42,815 bases of DNA. It comes from an uncultured Bacteroides sp. Lineage in GTDB: Bacteria > Bacteroidota > Bacteroidia > Bacteroidales > Bacteroidaceae. This document shows positions 24,021 to 32,266 of this stretch, one piece after another; positions within the stretch are counted from its first letter, which is position 1, and each line of letters opens with the position of its first letter. The notes under the pieces are model-generated. The model worked only from the letters and a program-made list of their open reading frames with translations. It had not been told where the DNA came from and made no database searches. Both the position numbers and the translations under genes were made by a program. The stretch lies in the NCBI GenBank assembly GCA_949300425.1, contig CASGED010000047.1, forward strand, positions 1-42,815, in the 5' to 3' direction.

Positions 24021-26015
24021 TTACTTAATCTTCAGGGATGCCTTGATGAAATAGAATATCAGGATGGCGTAAGCCAACAAGGCCACTACCTGAGACATTG
24101 GATTGGCTACCCAGGCGTCGTTCACCAAGTTGATGCCGCCGAAGCGCATACCGGCACTCACCACACCCATCAACGCGCCTCCAGCGATGAAGCCAGATGC
24201 CAGCAGCGTGCCTTTCTCGCCCCGTTCGGCGTTCAGTGTGGCGTCCTTGCTGCGCGACGTCATATACCAATTGATGGCACCTCCTACCAGCAGAGGAATG
24301 TTCAGTTCTAACGGGATGAACATGCCCAGCGCAAAGGCCAGGGCGGGAATCTTTAGCCACGTCAATACAACGGCCAGCACAGCACCAATGCCATAGAGCA
24401 ACCACGGAGCCGACACACCGCTCATCAACGGCTCTATCACAGCCGCCATGGCGTTGGCTTGCGGAGCAGCCAGTTGTCCGCTGGTAAATCCGTAGGTTTT
24501 GTTCAGGATGATCATCACACCGCCCACGGTAGCCGCCGACACGATGGTACCCAGGAATTTCCATGTCTCCTGCTTTACTGGTGTTGTACCCAGCCAATAA
24601 CCTATCTTCAAATCTGTAATAAAGCCTCCGGCCATGGACAAAGCCGTACAGACTACACCACCCATCACCAATGCGGCCACCATGCCTCCGGGACCTTTCA
24701 GCCCTACGGCTACCATGACCACGGAAGCTAAAATCAGTGTCATCAGCGTCATGCCCGACACCGGATTGGTGCCAACGATGGCAATGGCGTTGGCCGCTAC
24801 GGTGGTGAAGAGGAAAGCGATGCCCGCTACCAAAAGGATGGCTACACACGTGTGGAGTAAGTTACCCTGCATGACGTCAAAATAGAAGAACAGGAACACC
24901 AGTATCAAGGTGATGATGGAGCCGATGGCGATGAATTTCATCGAAAGGTCGCGCTGGGTACGCAGGACATGCTTGTCTACCTTCTGTTTCCCGCCCATTT
25001 CCTTGGCGGCCAGGCCTACGGCACTCTTGATAATCCCCCACGACTTGATGATGCCGATGATGCCTGCCATGGCAATGCCTCCGATGCCGATACTCTTGGC
25101 GTAGTACGTGAAGATGTCCTCAGCCGACATCTGTCCCACGGTCTGCGTGATTTCCGGGTTCCATTGGTTCAGCACCGCATCGCCCCAAATGAGCGACATG
25201 CCGGGAATGATTATCCACCACACGGCCAGCGAACCGAAGCAGATGATAGCCGCATATTTCAATCCAACGATGTAGCCCAAGCCTAATACGGCAGCACCGA
25301 TGTTCACCTTGAACACCAACTTTGTTTTTTCCGCCAACATTTCGCCCCAGGTACAGAAGCGGGTGGTGAAGTTCTCGTTCCACCAGCCGAACGTAGCCAC
25401 GATGAAGTCATACAATCCACCTATCAGCCCCGCGGCCAGCAAGGGCTTGGCCTGGCTGCCTCCTTTCTCGCCCGACACCAACACTTGTGTAGTGGCAGTG
25501 GCCTCGGGAAAGGGGTATTTGCCGTGCATGTCGCTGACGAAATATTTGCGGAAAGGTATTAAGAAGAGAATGCCCAAAATGCCTCCCAGCAGGGAACTGA
25601 TGAACACTTGTGCGAACGTCACGGTCACTTCCTCCGGATAGCTTTCCTGCAAAATGTACAGGGCAGGTAAGGTAAAGATGGCACCTGCCACAATGACGCC
25701 CGAACTGGCACCGATGGACTGGATGATGACGTTCTCACCCAAGGCATGCTTACGTTTGGCGGCGGTAGATACTCCCACCGCTATAATAGCTATAGGAATG
25801 GCGGCTTCGAATACCTGACCTACCTTCAGCCCCAAGTAAGCGGCTGCGGCCGAGAATAGGATAGCCATACACACACCCCACGAAACCGACCATACGTTCA
25901 CTTCCGGATAACTTTTCTCCGGACTCATCAGCGGGTTGTACGTCTCGCCGGGTTTTAGTTCGCGAAACGCGTTCTCCGGCACTCCCGCAATCACTTCTTC
26001 TTCCTGTTGTTTCAT
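24021..26015 (-). CDS. OPT-family (oligopeptide transporter) membrane protein
   Basis: A 664-residue inner-membrane protein with about 14-16 hydrophobic segments. The family pattern is visible: NVWSVSWGVCMAILFSAAAAYLGLKVGQVFEAAIPIAI, FLIPFRKYFVSDMHGKYPFPEATATTQVLVSGEKGG, FCTWGEMLAEKTKLVFKVN and NAIAIVGTNPVSGMTLMTLI. Members of this prokaryotic OPT branch are proposed to be proton-coupled oligopeptide or metal-chelate importers. It is the first gene of a leftward operon with the esterase and DUF1460 genes, and has a promoter-like box at 26067-26074. Import of cell-wall-derived peptides would fit its neighbours but is inference. Confidence 0.93.
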   Translation of the reverse strand: MKQQEEEVIAGVPENAFRELKPGETYNPLMSPEKSYPEVNVWSVSWGVCMAILFSAAAAYLGLKVGQVFEAAIPIAIIAVGVSTAAKRKHALGENVIIQSIGASSGVIVAGAIFTLPALYILQESYPEEVTVTFAQVFISSLLGGILGILFLIPFRKYFVSDMHGKYPFPEATATTQVLVSGEKGGSQAKPLLAAGLIGGLYDFIVATFGWWNENFTTRFCTWGEMLAEKTKLVFKVNIGAAVLGLGYIVGLKYAAIICFGSLAVWWIIIPGMSLIWGDAVLNQWNPEITQTVGQMSAEDIFTYYAKSIGIGGIAMAGIIGIIKSWGIIKSAVGLAAKEMGGKQKVDKHVLRTQRDLSMKFIAIGSIITLILVFLFFYFDVMQGNLLHTCVAILLVAGIAFLFTTVAANAIAIVGTNPVSGMTLMTLILASVVMVAVGLKGPGGMVAALVMGGVVCTALSMAGGFITDLKIGYWLGTTPVKQETWKFLGTIVSAATVGGVMIILNKTYGFTSGQLAAPQANAMAAVIEPLMSGVSAPWLLYGIGAVLAVVLTWLKIPALAFALGMFIPLELNIPLLVGGAINWYMTSRSKDATLNAERGEKGTLLASGFIAGGALMGVVSAGMRFGGINLVNDAWVANPMSQVVALLAYAILIFYFIKASLKIK

Positions 26016-26066
26016 AACTGAATACTTTGTTTTTATTTAAAAATGTTTCTTTGATTCTTTAAAAGC

Positions 26067-26074
26067 CAAAAGTA
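26067..26074 (-). promoter_or_regulatory. Candidate -7 box for the OPT operon (TACTTTTG)
   Basis: TACTTTTG on the minus strand, exact TAnnTTTG match, identical to the box before glyA, 51 bp upstream of the ATG. The -33 region again reads GTTA, not TTTG. Confidence 0.5.
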
Positions 26075-26304
26075 CGGAATATTTTGTTTTAACGGCTATT
26101 TTCCGGAAACTTTTTTGTTGAAAAGAACGTGTGGCAAGTGTTGGAAACATGTTTTATCGTTACAAGCTCGGCCTTTTCATGGAAGGAATGTCGTATTTTT
26201 TAGTTATTCACCGTTTATAAATAAGTGGTATTTGGCTTTAAAATTCGTATCAGATGTATGGATTGAGATAATATTGATAGACACTGATATGATTTTGATA
26301 AGTG

Positions 26305-26310
26305 TTAGCG
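26305..26310 (+). promoter_or_regulatory. TTAGCG motif upstream of the second susC
   Basis: TTAGCG lies 163 bp before the susC start. The same hexamer occurs in a promoter-like position before the other two transcription units of this PUL (32240-32245 and 37735-37740). It may be part of a shared promoter or operator. Confidence 0.35.
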
Positions 26311-26473
26311 TTTTTTTTTCTTCGCACATGTTAACACGATGTTCCACTCATTTAGTAAAACAGACCATGAAAGATACTTCGTAACCATTTGACGTAGGAA
26401 ATGAAAAAACTGACCGGACGGAAACCGTCCCGTCCCTATATGTAGTAATAATAACCCCAATTTATTTTGTAAC

Positions 26474-29400
26474 ATGAAAAATACCCACTTGAGAAAAAAC
26501 AAGGAATTCTCAGCGTTTGGCAAAACAACATTCATCGTGGCGCTTTCGGTGATGGCCGCATGGATGCCCGCGTCCGGCGTGACGGCGGATGAAGCCAACC
26601 AACCGACGGCGGTGTACGCACTGCAGCAAGAGAAAAGAACTGTGACCGGCCTTATCACCGATGAGGACGGCAACCCCATCCCCGGCGCAACCGTTGTCGT
26701 GCAGGGCACGGGCAACGGTGTGACTACTGACATCGAAGGCCGCTACACATTAAGCAACGTAAAGGCGGGCGACCTTATTGAGTATCGCTTCATCGGCTTT
26801 AACACTGAGACGCGGGAGTATAAAAACGAATCTACCCTCAACATCCGTCTGATAGAAGCTTCGGTGGGGCTGGAAGACGTCGTTGTCATCGGTTACGGAC
26901 AGCAGAAGAAGGAGAGCGTGGTGTCATCCATCAACACTATTTCGTCCGAAGAACTGCAGATGCCAGGACGTAGTCTCTCGAACAATCTGGCAGGACAGAT
27001 AGCCGGCGTGCTGGCCGTGCAGCGTTCCGGCGAGCCGGGCAAGGACAACTCCAGCTTTTGGATTCGTGGTATGAGCTCGTTTGCGGGCGGTACGTCGCCT
27101 TTGGTGTTGGTGGACGGAATTCCCCGCAGCATGAACGACATCACCCCCGATGAAATCGAATCGTTCACCGTCCTGAAGGATGCCGCCGCCACGGCGGTGT
27201 ATGGTGCCGAGGGCGCCAACGGTGTAGTCCTCATCACCTCCAAGCGCGGACGTTCGCAGAAACCTACGCTGGACGTGCGTGCCGAGTTCAGCTACGTGGC
27301 TCCCACACGCATGCCGGAGATGCTGGGCTCGTACGACTACCTGAGCCTGTTCAACGAAGCCACGTGGGAAAGCTTGGGTAACCCCACAACGTGGACCAAG
27401 CCGTGGTCGGACGAGGTGCTGGAACTCTACCGCACGCACGCCGACCCCGACCTTTACCCGGACGCCGACTGGCTGAGCCTGATGAAGGACTGGACGCACA
27501 ACGAGCGTGTCACGGTGAACCTGCGCGGAGGTTCGGAGCGCGTGAAGTACTTCGTCTCCGGCGCGTTCTACAACGAAGCCGGCATCTTCGACTCCAAGGC
27601 CATTGACAAGTACGACGCCAACATCAACCTGAGCCGCTACAACATCCGTTCCAACATCGACATCGCCGTGACCAAGACCACGGACCTGGCGGTGGACATG
27701 AGCGGCCAGTACATGGAGTCCACGTACCCCGGCTACAGTTCGGACGACATCTTCTCGCACATGTTCTCCAACTCGCCCCACAAGATTCCGTTGCGCTATT
27801 CGGACGGAACCTTCTCCGAGACGGACATGTACAACGGCGGTAGCCAGCAGCAGCCCTATAACATGTTGAACGAGTCGGGCTACACGCGTGACTGGGACGC
27901 TTACCTGCAAACCAAAATCACCTTGAAGCAGAAGCTGGACTTCATCACCAAAGGATTGAGTATGAAGCTGACGGGAAGTTTTGACGCCACGTATTCTTCA
28001 TCGACCAAGCGTACCAAGACTCCTACTGTCTATCAGATGAAACTGAACGAGGCCGGAGAAAAAGAATATGTGCTGATTAACGAGGGAAAGCCCAACTTGA
28101 CCGACCCGAAGAGCAATGCGGAAGACGGCGAGAAACAAATCTACTTGGAAGCCTCCTTCAACTACGACCGCGTGTTCAACGACGTACACGACGTGCATGG
28201 CATGTTACTGTACATGCAGAAGGACCGCCAGCAACAGGGCAACGGACTGCCTTACAAGAAACAAAGTCTGGTGGCCCGTGTGTCTTATGGTTATGACAAC
28301 CGTTACATGTTGGAAGGTAGTTTCGGTCTGACGGGTAGTGAGAACTTCGCCAAAGGCCACCGTTACGGCATCTTCCCCGCCGTGGGCGCAGCTTGGTATA
28401 TCAGCAACGAGGCGTTCATGGAAGGTACAGAGGACATCATCAGCAAGTTGAAGCTGCGTGCTTCATACGGTCTGACGGGTAACGATGACGTGGACGGCGA
28501 CCGTTTCCCCTACCGAGGCACGATGAACAGCGGCAGCAGCGGCTATAACTTCGGCTTCAAAGGCGGCGTAGGCGGCGGAGGTACCAACGGACAGGGCAGC
28601 GGCGTTATCGAAGGCTTGTTCGAGGCTCCTTACCTGTCGTGGGAAGTGGAAGAGAAGAAGAACGTTGGTATCGACATTGGCCTGTTACGCGGGCAGATTG
28701 ACCTGAGCGTGGACTTCTTCAAGAACGATCGTCGCGACATCCTGATGCAGCGCAAGACCATCAGCGCCATGACCGGTTTCCGCGAGGCTCCCTGGCAGAA
28801 TTTCGGTAAGGTGACGAACAAGGGTTTCGATGGTAACATCATCTTCAAACAGAACATAGATGAGTTCATGCTGACGTTCCGCGGAAACGTGACGTACGCG
28901 AAGAACAAGATTGTGGAATACGACGAAGTGCCGCCTCTGTACGACTACCAGACCTATACGGGCCATAGTATGGGTACACCTCTGCTTTACATCGCCGACG
29001 GGCTTTATACACCGGACGACTTTGATATTACCGAGAATCCCGTCGACGGCAGCAAGACCTATACCTTGAAGTCCGATTTGCCCCAACCGGCGGCAGCCGT
29101 GATGCCGGGTGACATCAAGTACCGTGACCTGAACGATGACGGGGTCATCAACGACTACGACCGCACGTACGACAACGGTTTCTACTCCACCAATCCGGAG
29201 TGGGTGTACGGCTTTGGCGTGTCCGGCGAGTGGAAAGGCATCTATGCCGGCATCTTCTTCCAAGGTGTGGCCAACGCCTCCATCAACATCAAGAGCGGCA
29301 GTTTCATCCCCTTCCAGGACGGCGACATGCAGGCCGTGCGTAAGGAAGTGTTGGAAAGCCACTGGAGCAGCAATGACCCGTACAACCAAAATGTGATGTT

Positions 29401-29686
29401 CCCCCGTCTGCGTCCTGCCCAATATTCGCACAACAGCTTTAACAGTACGTGGTGGTATCGCAGCGGTAACTTTCTCCGCTTGAAGAACATCGAGGTGGGA
29501 TACGAGTTCGACAGCAAGCTCTTGGCACGCCATTGGGTGAAGCGGGCACGCATCTACGCGCAAGGTACCAACATCGCCGTGTGGGACGACATCAAGATGT
29601 GGGACCCGGAATTGGGTAGCGCCAATGGCGGACAGAAGTACCCCATCAACATGACGTGGACTCTCGGCGTGGAATTAGGATTTTAA
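26474..29686 (+). CDS. SusC-like TonB-dependent outer-membrane transporter (second system)
   Basis: A 1070-residue transporter expected to import the oligosaccharides of the second PUL. It has a long signal region (about residues 1-40, VALSVMAAWMPASGVTA), a carboxypeptidase-regulatory-like domain starting at RTVTGLITDEDGNPIPGA (about 55-135), the SusC motif EDVVVIGYGQQKK (about 135-147), a plug with FTVLKDAAATAVYGAEGANGV, and a barrel ending TLGVELGF. A calcium-like DLNDDGVINDYD loop lies near residue 886. Parts of the gene, about 27241-27960, are strikingly GC-rich with C-ending codons. It is followed by its SusD partner with a 26-bp gap. No sigma/anti-sigma or hybrid two-component regulator is adjacent. 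Confidence 0.95.
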   Translation: MKNTHLRKNKEFSAFGKTTFIVALSVMAAWMPASGVTADEANQPTAVYALQQEKRTVTGLITDEDGNPIPGATVVVQGTGNGVTTDIEGRYTLSNVKAGDLIEYRFIGFNTETREYKNESTLNIRLIEASVGLEDVVVIGYGQQKKESVVSSINTISSEELQMPGRSLSNNLAGQIAGVLAVQRSGEPGKDNSSFWIRGMSSFAGGTSPLVLVDGIPRSMNDITPDEIESFTVLKDAAATAVYGAEGANGVVLITSKRGRSQKPTLDVRAEFSYVAPTRMPEMLGSYDYLSLFNEATWESLGNPTTWTKPWSDEVLELYRTHADPDLYPDADWLSLMKDWTHNERVTVNLRGGSERVKYFVSGAFYNEAGIFDSKAIDKYDANINLSRYNIRSNIDIAVTKTTDLAVDMSGQYMESTYPGYSSDDIFSHMFSNSPHKIPLRYSDGTFSETDMYNGGSQQQPYNMLNESGYTRDWDAYLQTKITLKQKLDFITKGLSMKLTGSFDATYSSSTKRTKTPTVYQMKLNEAGEKEYVLINEGKPNLTDPKSNAEDGEKQIYLEASFNYDRVFNDVHDVHGMLLYMQKDRQQQGNGLPYKKQSLVARVSYGYDNRYMLEGSFGLTGSENFAKGHRYGIFPAVGAAWYISNEAFMEGTEDIISKLKLRASYGLTGNDDVDGDRFPYRGTMNSGSSGYNFGFKGGVGGGGTNGQGSGVIEGLFEAPYLSWEVEEKKNVGIDIGLLRGQIDLSVDFFKNDRRDILMQRKTISAMTGFREAPWQNFGKVTNKGFDGNIIFKQNIDEFMLTFRGNVTYAKNKIVEYDEVPPLYDYQTYTGHSMGTPLLYIADGLYTPDDFDITENPVDGSKTYTLKSDLPQPAAAVMPGDIKYRDLNDDGVINDYDRTYDNGFYSTNPEWVYGFGVSGEWKGIYAGIFFQGVANASINIKSGSFIPFQDGDMQAVRKEVLESHWSSNDPYNQNVMFPRLRPAQYSHNSFNSTWWYRSGNFLRLKNIEVGYEFDSKLLARHWVKRARIYAQGTNIAVWDDIKMWDPELGSANGGQKYPINMTWTLGVELGF

Positions 29687-29712
29687 TCTTTTACCTTAAA
29701 AAATTGAACGAC

Positions 29713-31656
29713 ATGAAAACAAGAAATATACTATTATCCCTCCTGTTGGGCGGAAGCCTGACTTTTTCATCGTGTGCCGATTACCTGGATGTGTCCGATG
29801 AGTTGGCCAGCAACCTGACCATGGAGCAGGTGTTCGACAACGTGGCTTACACCAAAGGCTGGCATGCCAACATCTATAACTGCATCTGTGAATATTCGCA
29901 GATATTCCTGAAACCGACCGGATTCCAGAACCCGTGGCCCCATTTGTGTAATGAGCTGACTTGCGCTTACTCCAATGCCCGCACGGAGATGGAAAACGGC
30001 TTTACCGCCAGCAACGCCAGTTTCCATCGTTTTACGGACATGTACAAGTACATCCGTCAGGCTTACATCTTTTTGGAACGCGCCAAGCCGTTGGGAAAAA
30101 TAACCGACCAGCAAAACCTGACGGAAGCGGACATTGCCCGCATGAAGTCTGAAGCTAAGTTCTTCATCGCTTACGGCTATTTTTCACTGTTTGAGTTGTA
30201 TGGTCCGGTACCCATCATTGAAGGTATTGTGGATGAAAGTCAGTCTTCTTTCGACTTCCCGCGCGCTTCGGTAGACGAGATGGTGCAGTACATTGACAGC
30301 CTGTTGCAGGAAGTGCTGAATGAGGACATCCTGCCGCATACGTTGCGCTATGTGGACGAAAGTACGGGCGAAGAGACGGAAAACATGAACGAAATGGTGC
30401 GTCCCACACGTGCTGTCGTATTGGCGTTGCGTGCCAAGTTGTGGGTATATGCGGCCAGTAAGTTGTTCAATGGCGGGTTCCCGGAAGCCGTTGCGCTCCG
30501 TGCGCCGGACGGCAAGCAGATTTTCCCGGAGGAAGACCGTGGCAAGTGGGAGACAGCCCGACAGCACTGTAAGACTTTTATCGAATTTGCCGAAGCGAAC
30601 GGGTATGAATTGTTCCGTGCTTATAACACGGACGGTACGGAAAATCCGGGCCAATCGGTGTATCAAGTATTTCAGGATTATAACCGTGAAATCATTTGGG
30701 CCAGCAGCAAGACTAACATGAATTCGGTGACTGCTTCCGATGGCCTTGACAAACGTTGTACTCCGCGTGACATCTTCAACAGTTTTGCCGGAATCGGCGT
30801 GTCCCAGCAGATGGTGGACGCGTTCTTTACGGACAAAGGCTTGGACATCAGCGAAGACCCCGATTATAACGAGGACGGATTTACCGACATCAACAATCCG
30901 TGCGCCCAAAAGCAACCGCAGATTGACAAGCAGGTGTTCAACATGTACGTCAACCGTGAGCCTCGTTTCTACCAGGCCATCACGTACCACGGCAAAAGCT
31001 GGCACATTCAGCCCAAGTCGGGCTACACCGTGAAAATGGGGTGGGGCGACCCGAACGATGACAGCAACTACGACCGCCAGCACTTCTCCGGCTACTACTT
31101 GTACAAGCGTTGCAATCACACGCTGTTGAACACCGGTTCCAACAACAAGAGTTGGGCGCGTCCGTCCATCATCTTCCGGCTGGCCGATTTCTATCTGTAC
31201 TATGCCGAGGCTTGCAATGAAGTTGACCCGTCAGACCCCGACATCATCCGCTATATAGATATGGTACGCGAGCGTGCCGGCATTCCGGGCTATCAGGAGT
31301 TGAACGACACAGGAGCGAAAACCGGTGTCATCGGCAACTACGAAGCGCAGGCCTACGCCATCCGTCGCGAACGGCAGGTAGAACTTTTCTCTGAAGGACA
31401 GCGTTACTTCGACGTGCGCCGCTGGATGATATGCGGTCCGGGCGAGGAAGCCGACCAGTCCATAGAATATGGCATGAACGTGAAGGGATCATCCTCACTT
31501 CCGCCCAGTGATCCTAACTCGTTCTTCCGCCGCGCGGTGGCACGCCGGTACAACTGGACGCGCGCCATGTACCTGTACCCCATTCCGCACAACGAGATCG
31601 AAAAATCGCCCAGCATGGTGCAGAATCCGCTGTGGTACGGTGACGAAGAGCAATGA
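29713..31656 (+). CDS. SusD/RagB-family glycan-binding outer-membrane lipoprotein (second system)
   Basis: A 647-residue surface lipoprotein pairing with the preceding SusC. The start at 29713 gives signal peptide MKTRNILLSLLLGGSLTFSSC with Cys21 as lipid anchor; the open frame further upstream overlaps susC and is not signal-like. SusD features include IRQAYIFLERAKPLGK, SEAKFFIAYGYFSLFELYGPVPII, FRLADFYLYYAEACNEVDPSD and the C-terminal RRERQVELFSEGQRYFDVRRW. It is about 100 residues longer than the first SusD here, mainly in the middle loops. A strong terminator follows 31 bp after the stop, so susCD is probably a separate transcript from the enzymes. Confidence 0.93.
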   Translation: MKTRNILLSLLLGGSLTFSSCADYLDVSDELASNLTMEQVFDNVAYTKGWHANIYNCICEYSQIFLKPTGFQNPWPHLCNELTCAYSNARTEMENGFTASNASFHRFTDMYKYIRQAYIFLERAKPLGKITDQQNLTEADIARMKSEAKFFIAYGYFSLFELYGPVPIIEGIVDESQSSFDFPRASVDEMVQYIDSLLQEVLNEDILPHTLRYVDESTGEETENMNEMVRPTRAVVLALRAKLWVYAASKLFNGGFPEAVALRAPDGKQIFPEEDRGKWETARQHCKTFIEFAEANGYELFRAYNTDGTENPGQSVYQVFQDYNREIIWASSKTNMNSVTASDGLDKRCTPRDIFNSFAGIGVSQQMVDAFFTDKGLDISEDPDYNEDGFTDINNPCAQKQPQIDKQVFNMYVNREPRFYQAITYHGKSWHIQPKSGYTVKMGWGDPNDDSNYDRQHFSGYYLYKRCNHTLLNTGSNNKSWARPSIIFRLADFYLYYAEACNEVDPSDPDIIRYIDMVRERAGIPGYQELNDTGAKTGVIGNYEAQAYAIRRERQVELFSEGQRYFDVRRWMICGPGEEADQSIEYGMNVKGSSSLPPSDPNSFFRRAVARRYNWTRAMYLYPIPHNEIEKSPSMVQNPLWYGDEEQ

Positions 31657-31687
31657 TTCTGAAGTAATAGGATTGTTTTCAGGCATC

Positions 31688-31729
31688 ACGGGCTGTTCCA
31701 GAAATTGGTTTTGGAACAGCCCGTTTTTT
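31688..31729 (+). terminator. Rho-independent terminator after the second susCD
   Basis: Perfect 13-bp stem ACGGGCTGTTCCA (31688-31700) with TGGAACAGCCCGT (31712-31724), 11-nt loop, then six T (31724-31729). Confidence 0.93.
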
Positions 31730-31755
31730 CTATGGCTATTTATCCGTCACATAGT

Positions 31756-31865
31756 AAATGGGGAGGGCTAAATTATCATTTAATCTCCCGTCCCGTCTGA
31801 TTTAATCTCCCGTCTCTTCCCTTTAAATGGGAGTGACCTTCTGATTAAACCTAATTTAGCCGCTT
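31756..31865. repeat. 22-bp phased array with ATTTAATCTCCCGTC units
   Basis: Units begin at 31756, 31778, 31800, 31822 and 31844. ATTTAATCTCCCGTC is identical at 31778 and 31800; the 31822 unit reads TTTAAATGGGAG, the opposite orientation of the CTCCC core; each unit begins with an A/T hexamer. Outer ends GGCTAAATTA (31766-31775) and TAATTTAGCC (31852-31861) form a perfect 10-bp inverted repeat enclosing the array. Confidence 0.65.
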
Positions 31866-31899
31866 GAAAACAGGCCGTGTCTGTACCGGCATGACTGTA

Positions 31900-32141
31900 T
31901 GTTTCACCCTCTACATAAATCTTCCCGTTGCAAGTTTCACGCCTTCACGGTGTTGTAATCACTTGACTTTGAGATAAATGCTGTGAAAGATACATCTTTC
32001 ACGGATGTTTCACATCTCCGTCTTGTGAAGGATGCGGAATCTCTCCTTAAAAACCGATTCTGTACGATTTGTGCATATGGATGTACGATTTTACCATACA
32101 GCGTGAAACATGTCTGAGCGTGAAAGAAAAGTATGTTTCAC
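31900..32141. promoter_or_regulatory. Cluster of GTGAAA/TTTCAC motifs upstream of the PUL enzymes
   Basis: TTTCAC occurs at 31902, 31935, 31997, 32008 and 32136, and GTGAAA at 31983, 32103 and 32120. Two pairs form inverted repeats with 9-bp arms: GTGAAAGAT/ATCTTTCAC (31983-32002) and GTGAAACAT/ATGTTTCAC (32103-32141). This could be an operator cluster or structured leader; no regulator is known to me for it. Confidence 0.45.
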
Positions 32142-32235
32142 AATATATGACTGAGAATCAAGTAACACACGCACATTTGATATAATAATGATAGCATTTG
32201 AAACAATACTGAAAACCGGAGTCATGGTTTTCGTG

Positions 32236-32245
32236 TACTTTAGCG
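32236..32245 (+). promoter_or_regulatory. Promoter-like TACTTTAGCG before the GH67-like gene
   Basis: TACTTTAG resembles the -7 box TAnnTTTG with A for the last T. It ends 21 bp before the ATG at 32267 and only 6 bp before the ATG at 32252, favouring the later start. It shares TTAGCG with 37735-37740. Confidence 0.4.
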
Positions 32246-32266
32246 TCCGATATGGGTAATAAGATT

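Larger units (their letters stand above)
26016..26473. other. Divergent intergenic region between the OPT operon and the second susC
   Basis: No gene seen; short open frames here lack recognisable features. It is AT-rich, holds the OPT promoter box on the left, TTAGCG at 26305-26310 directly followed by a run of nine T, and a GC hairpin GGACGG-AAA-CCGTCC at 26416-26430, 43 bp before the susC ATG and therefore probably in its leader RNA. No 22-bp array was found here. Confidence 0.55.
31657..32266. other. Intergenic region splitting the second PUL
   Basis: No gene seen. It holds, in order, the susD terminator (31688-31729), a 22-bp phased array (31756-31865), a cluster of eight GTGAAA/TTTCAC hexamers (31900-32141), a direct repeat TGTACGATTT at 32061 and 32082, and a promoter-like TACTTTAGCG (32236-32245). 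The density of repeats suggests regulation, but no known riboswitch was recognised. Confidence 0.7.
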
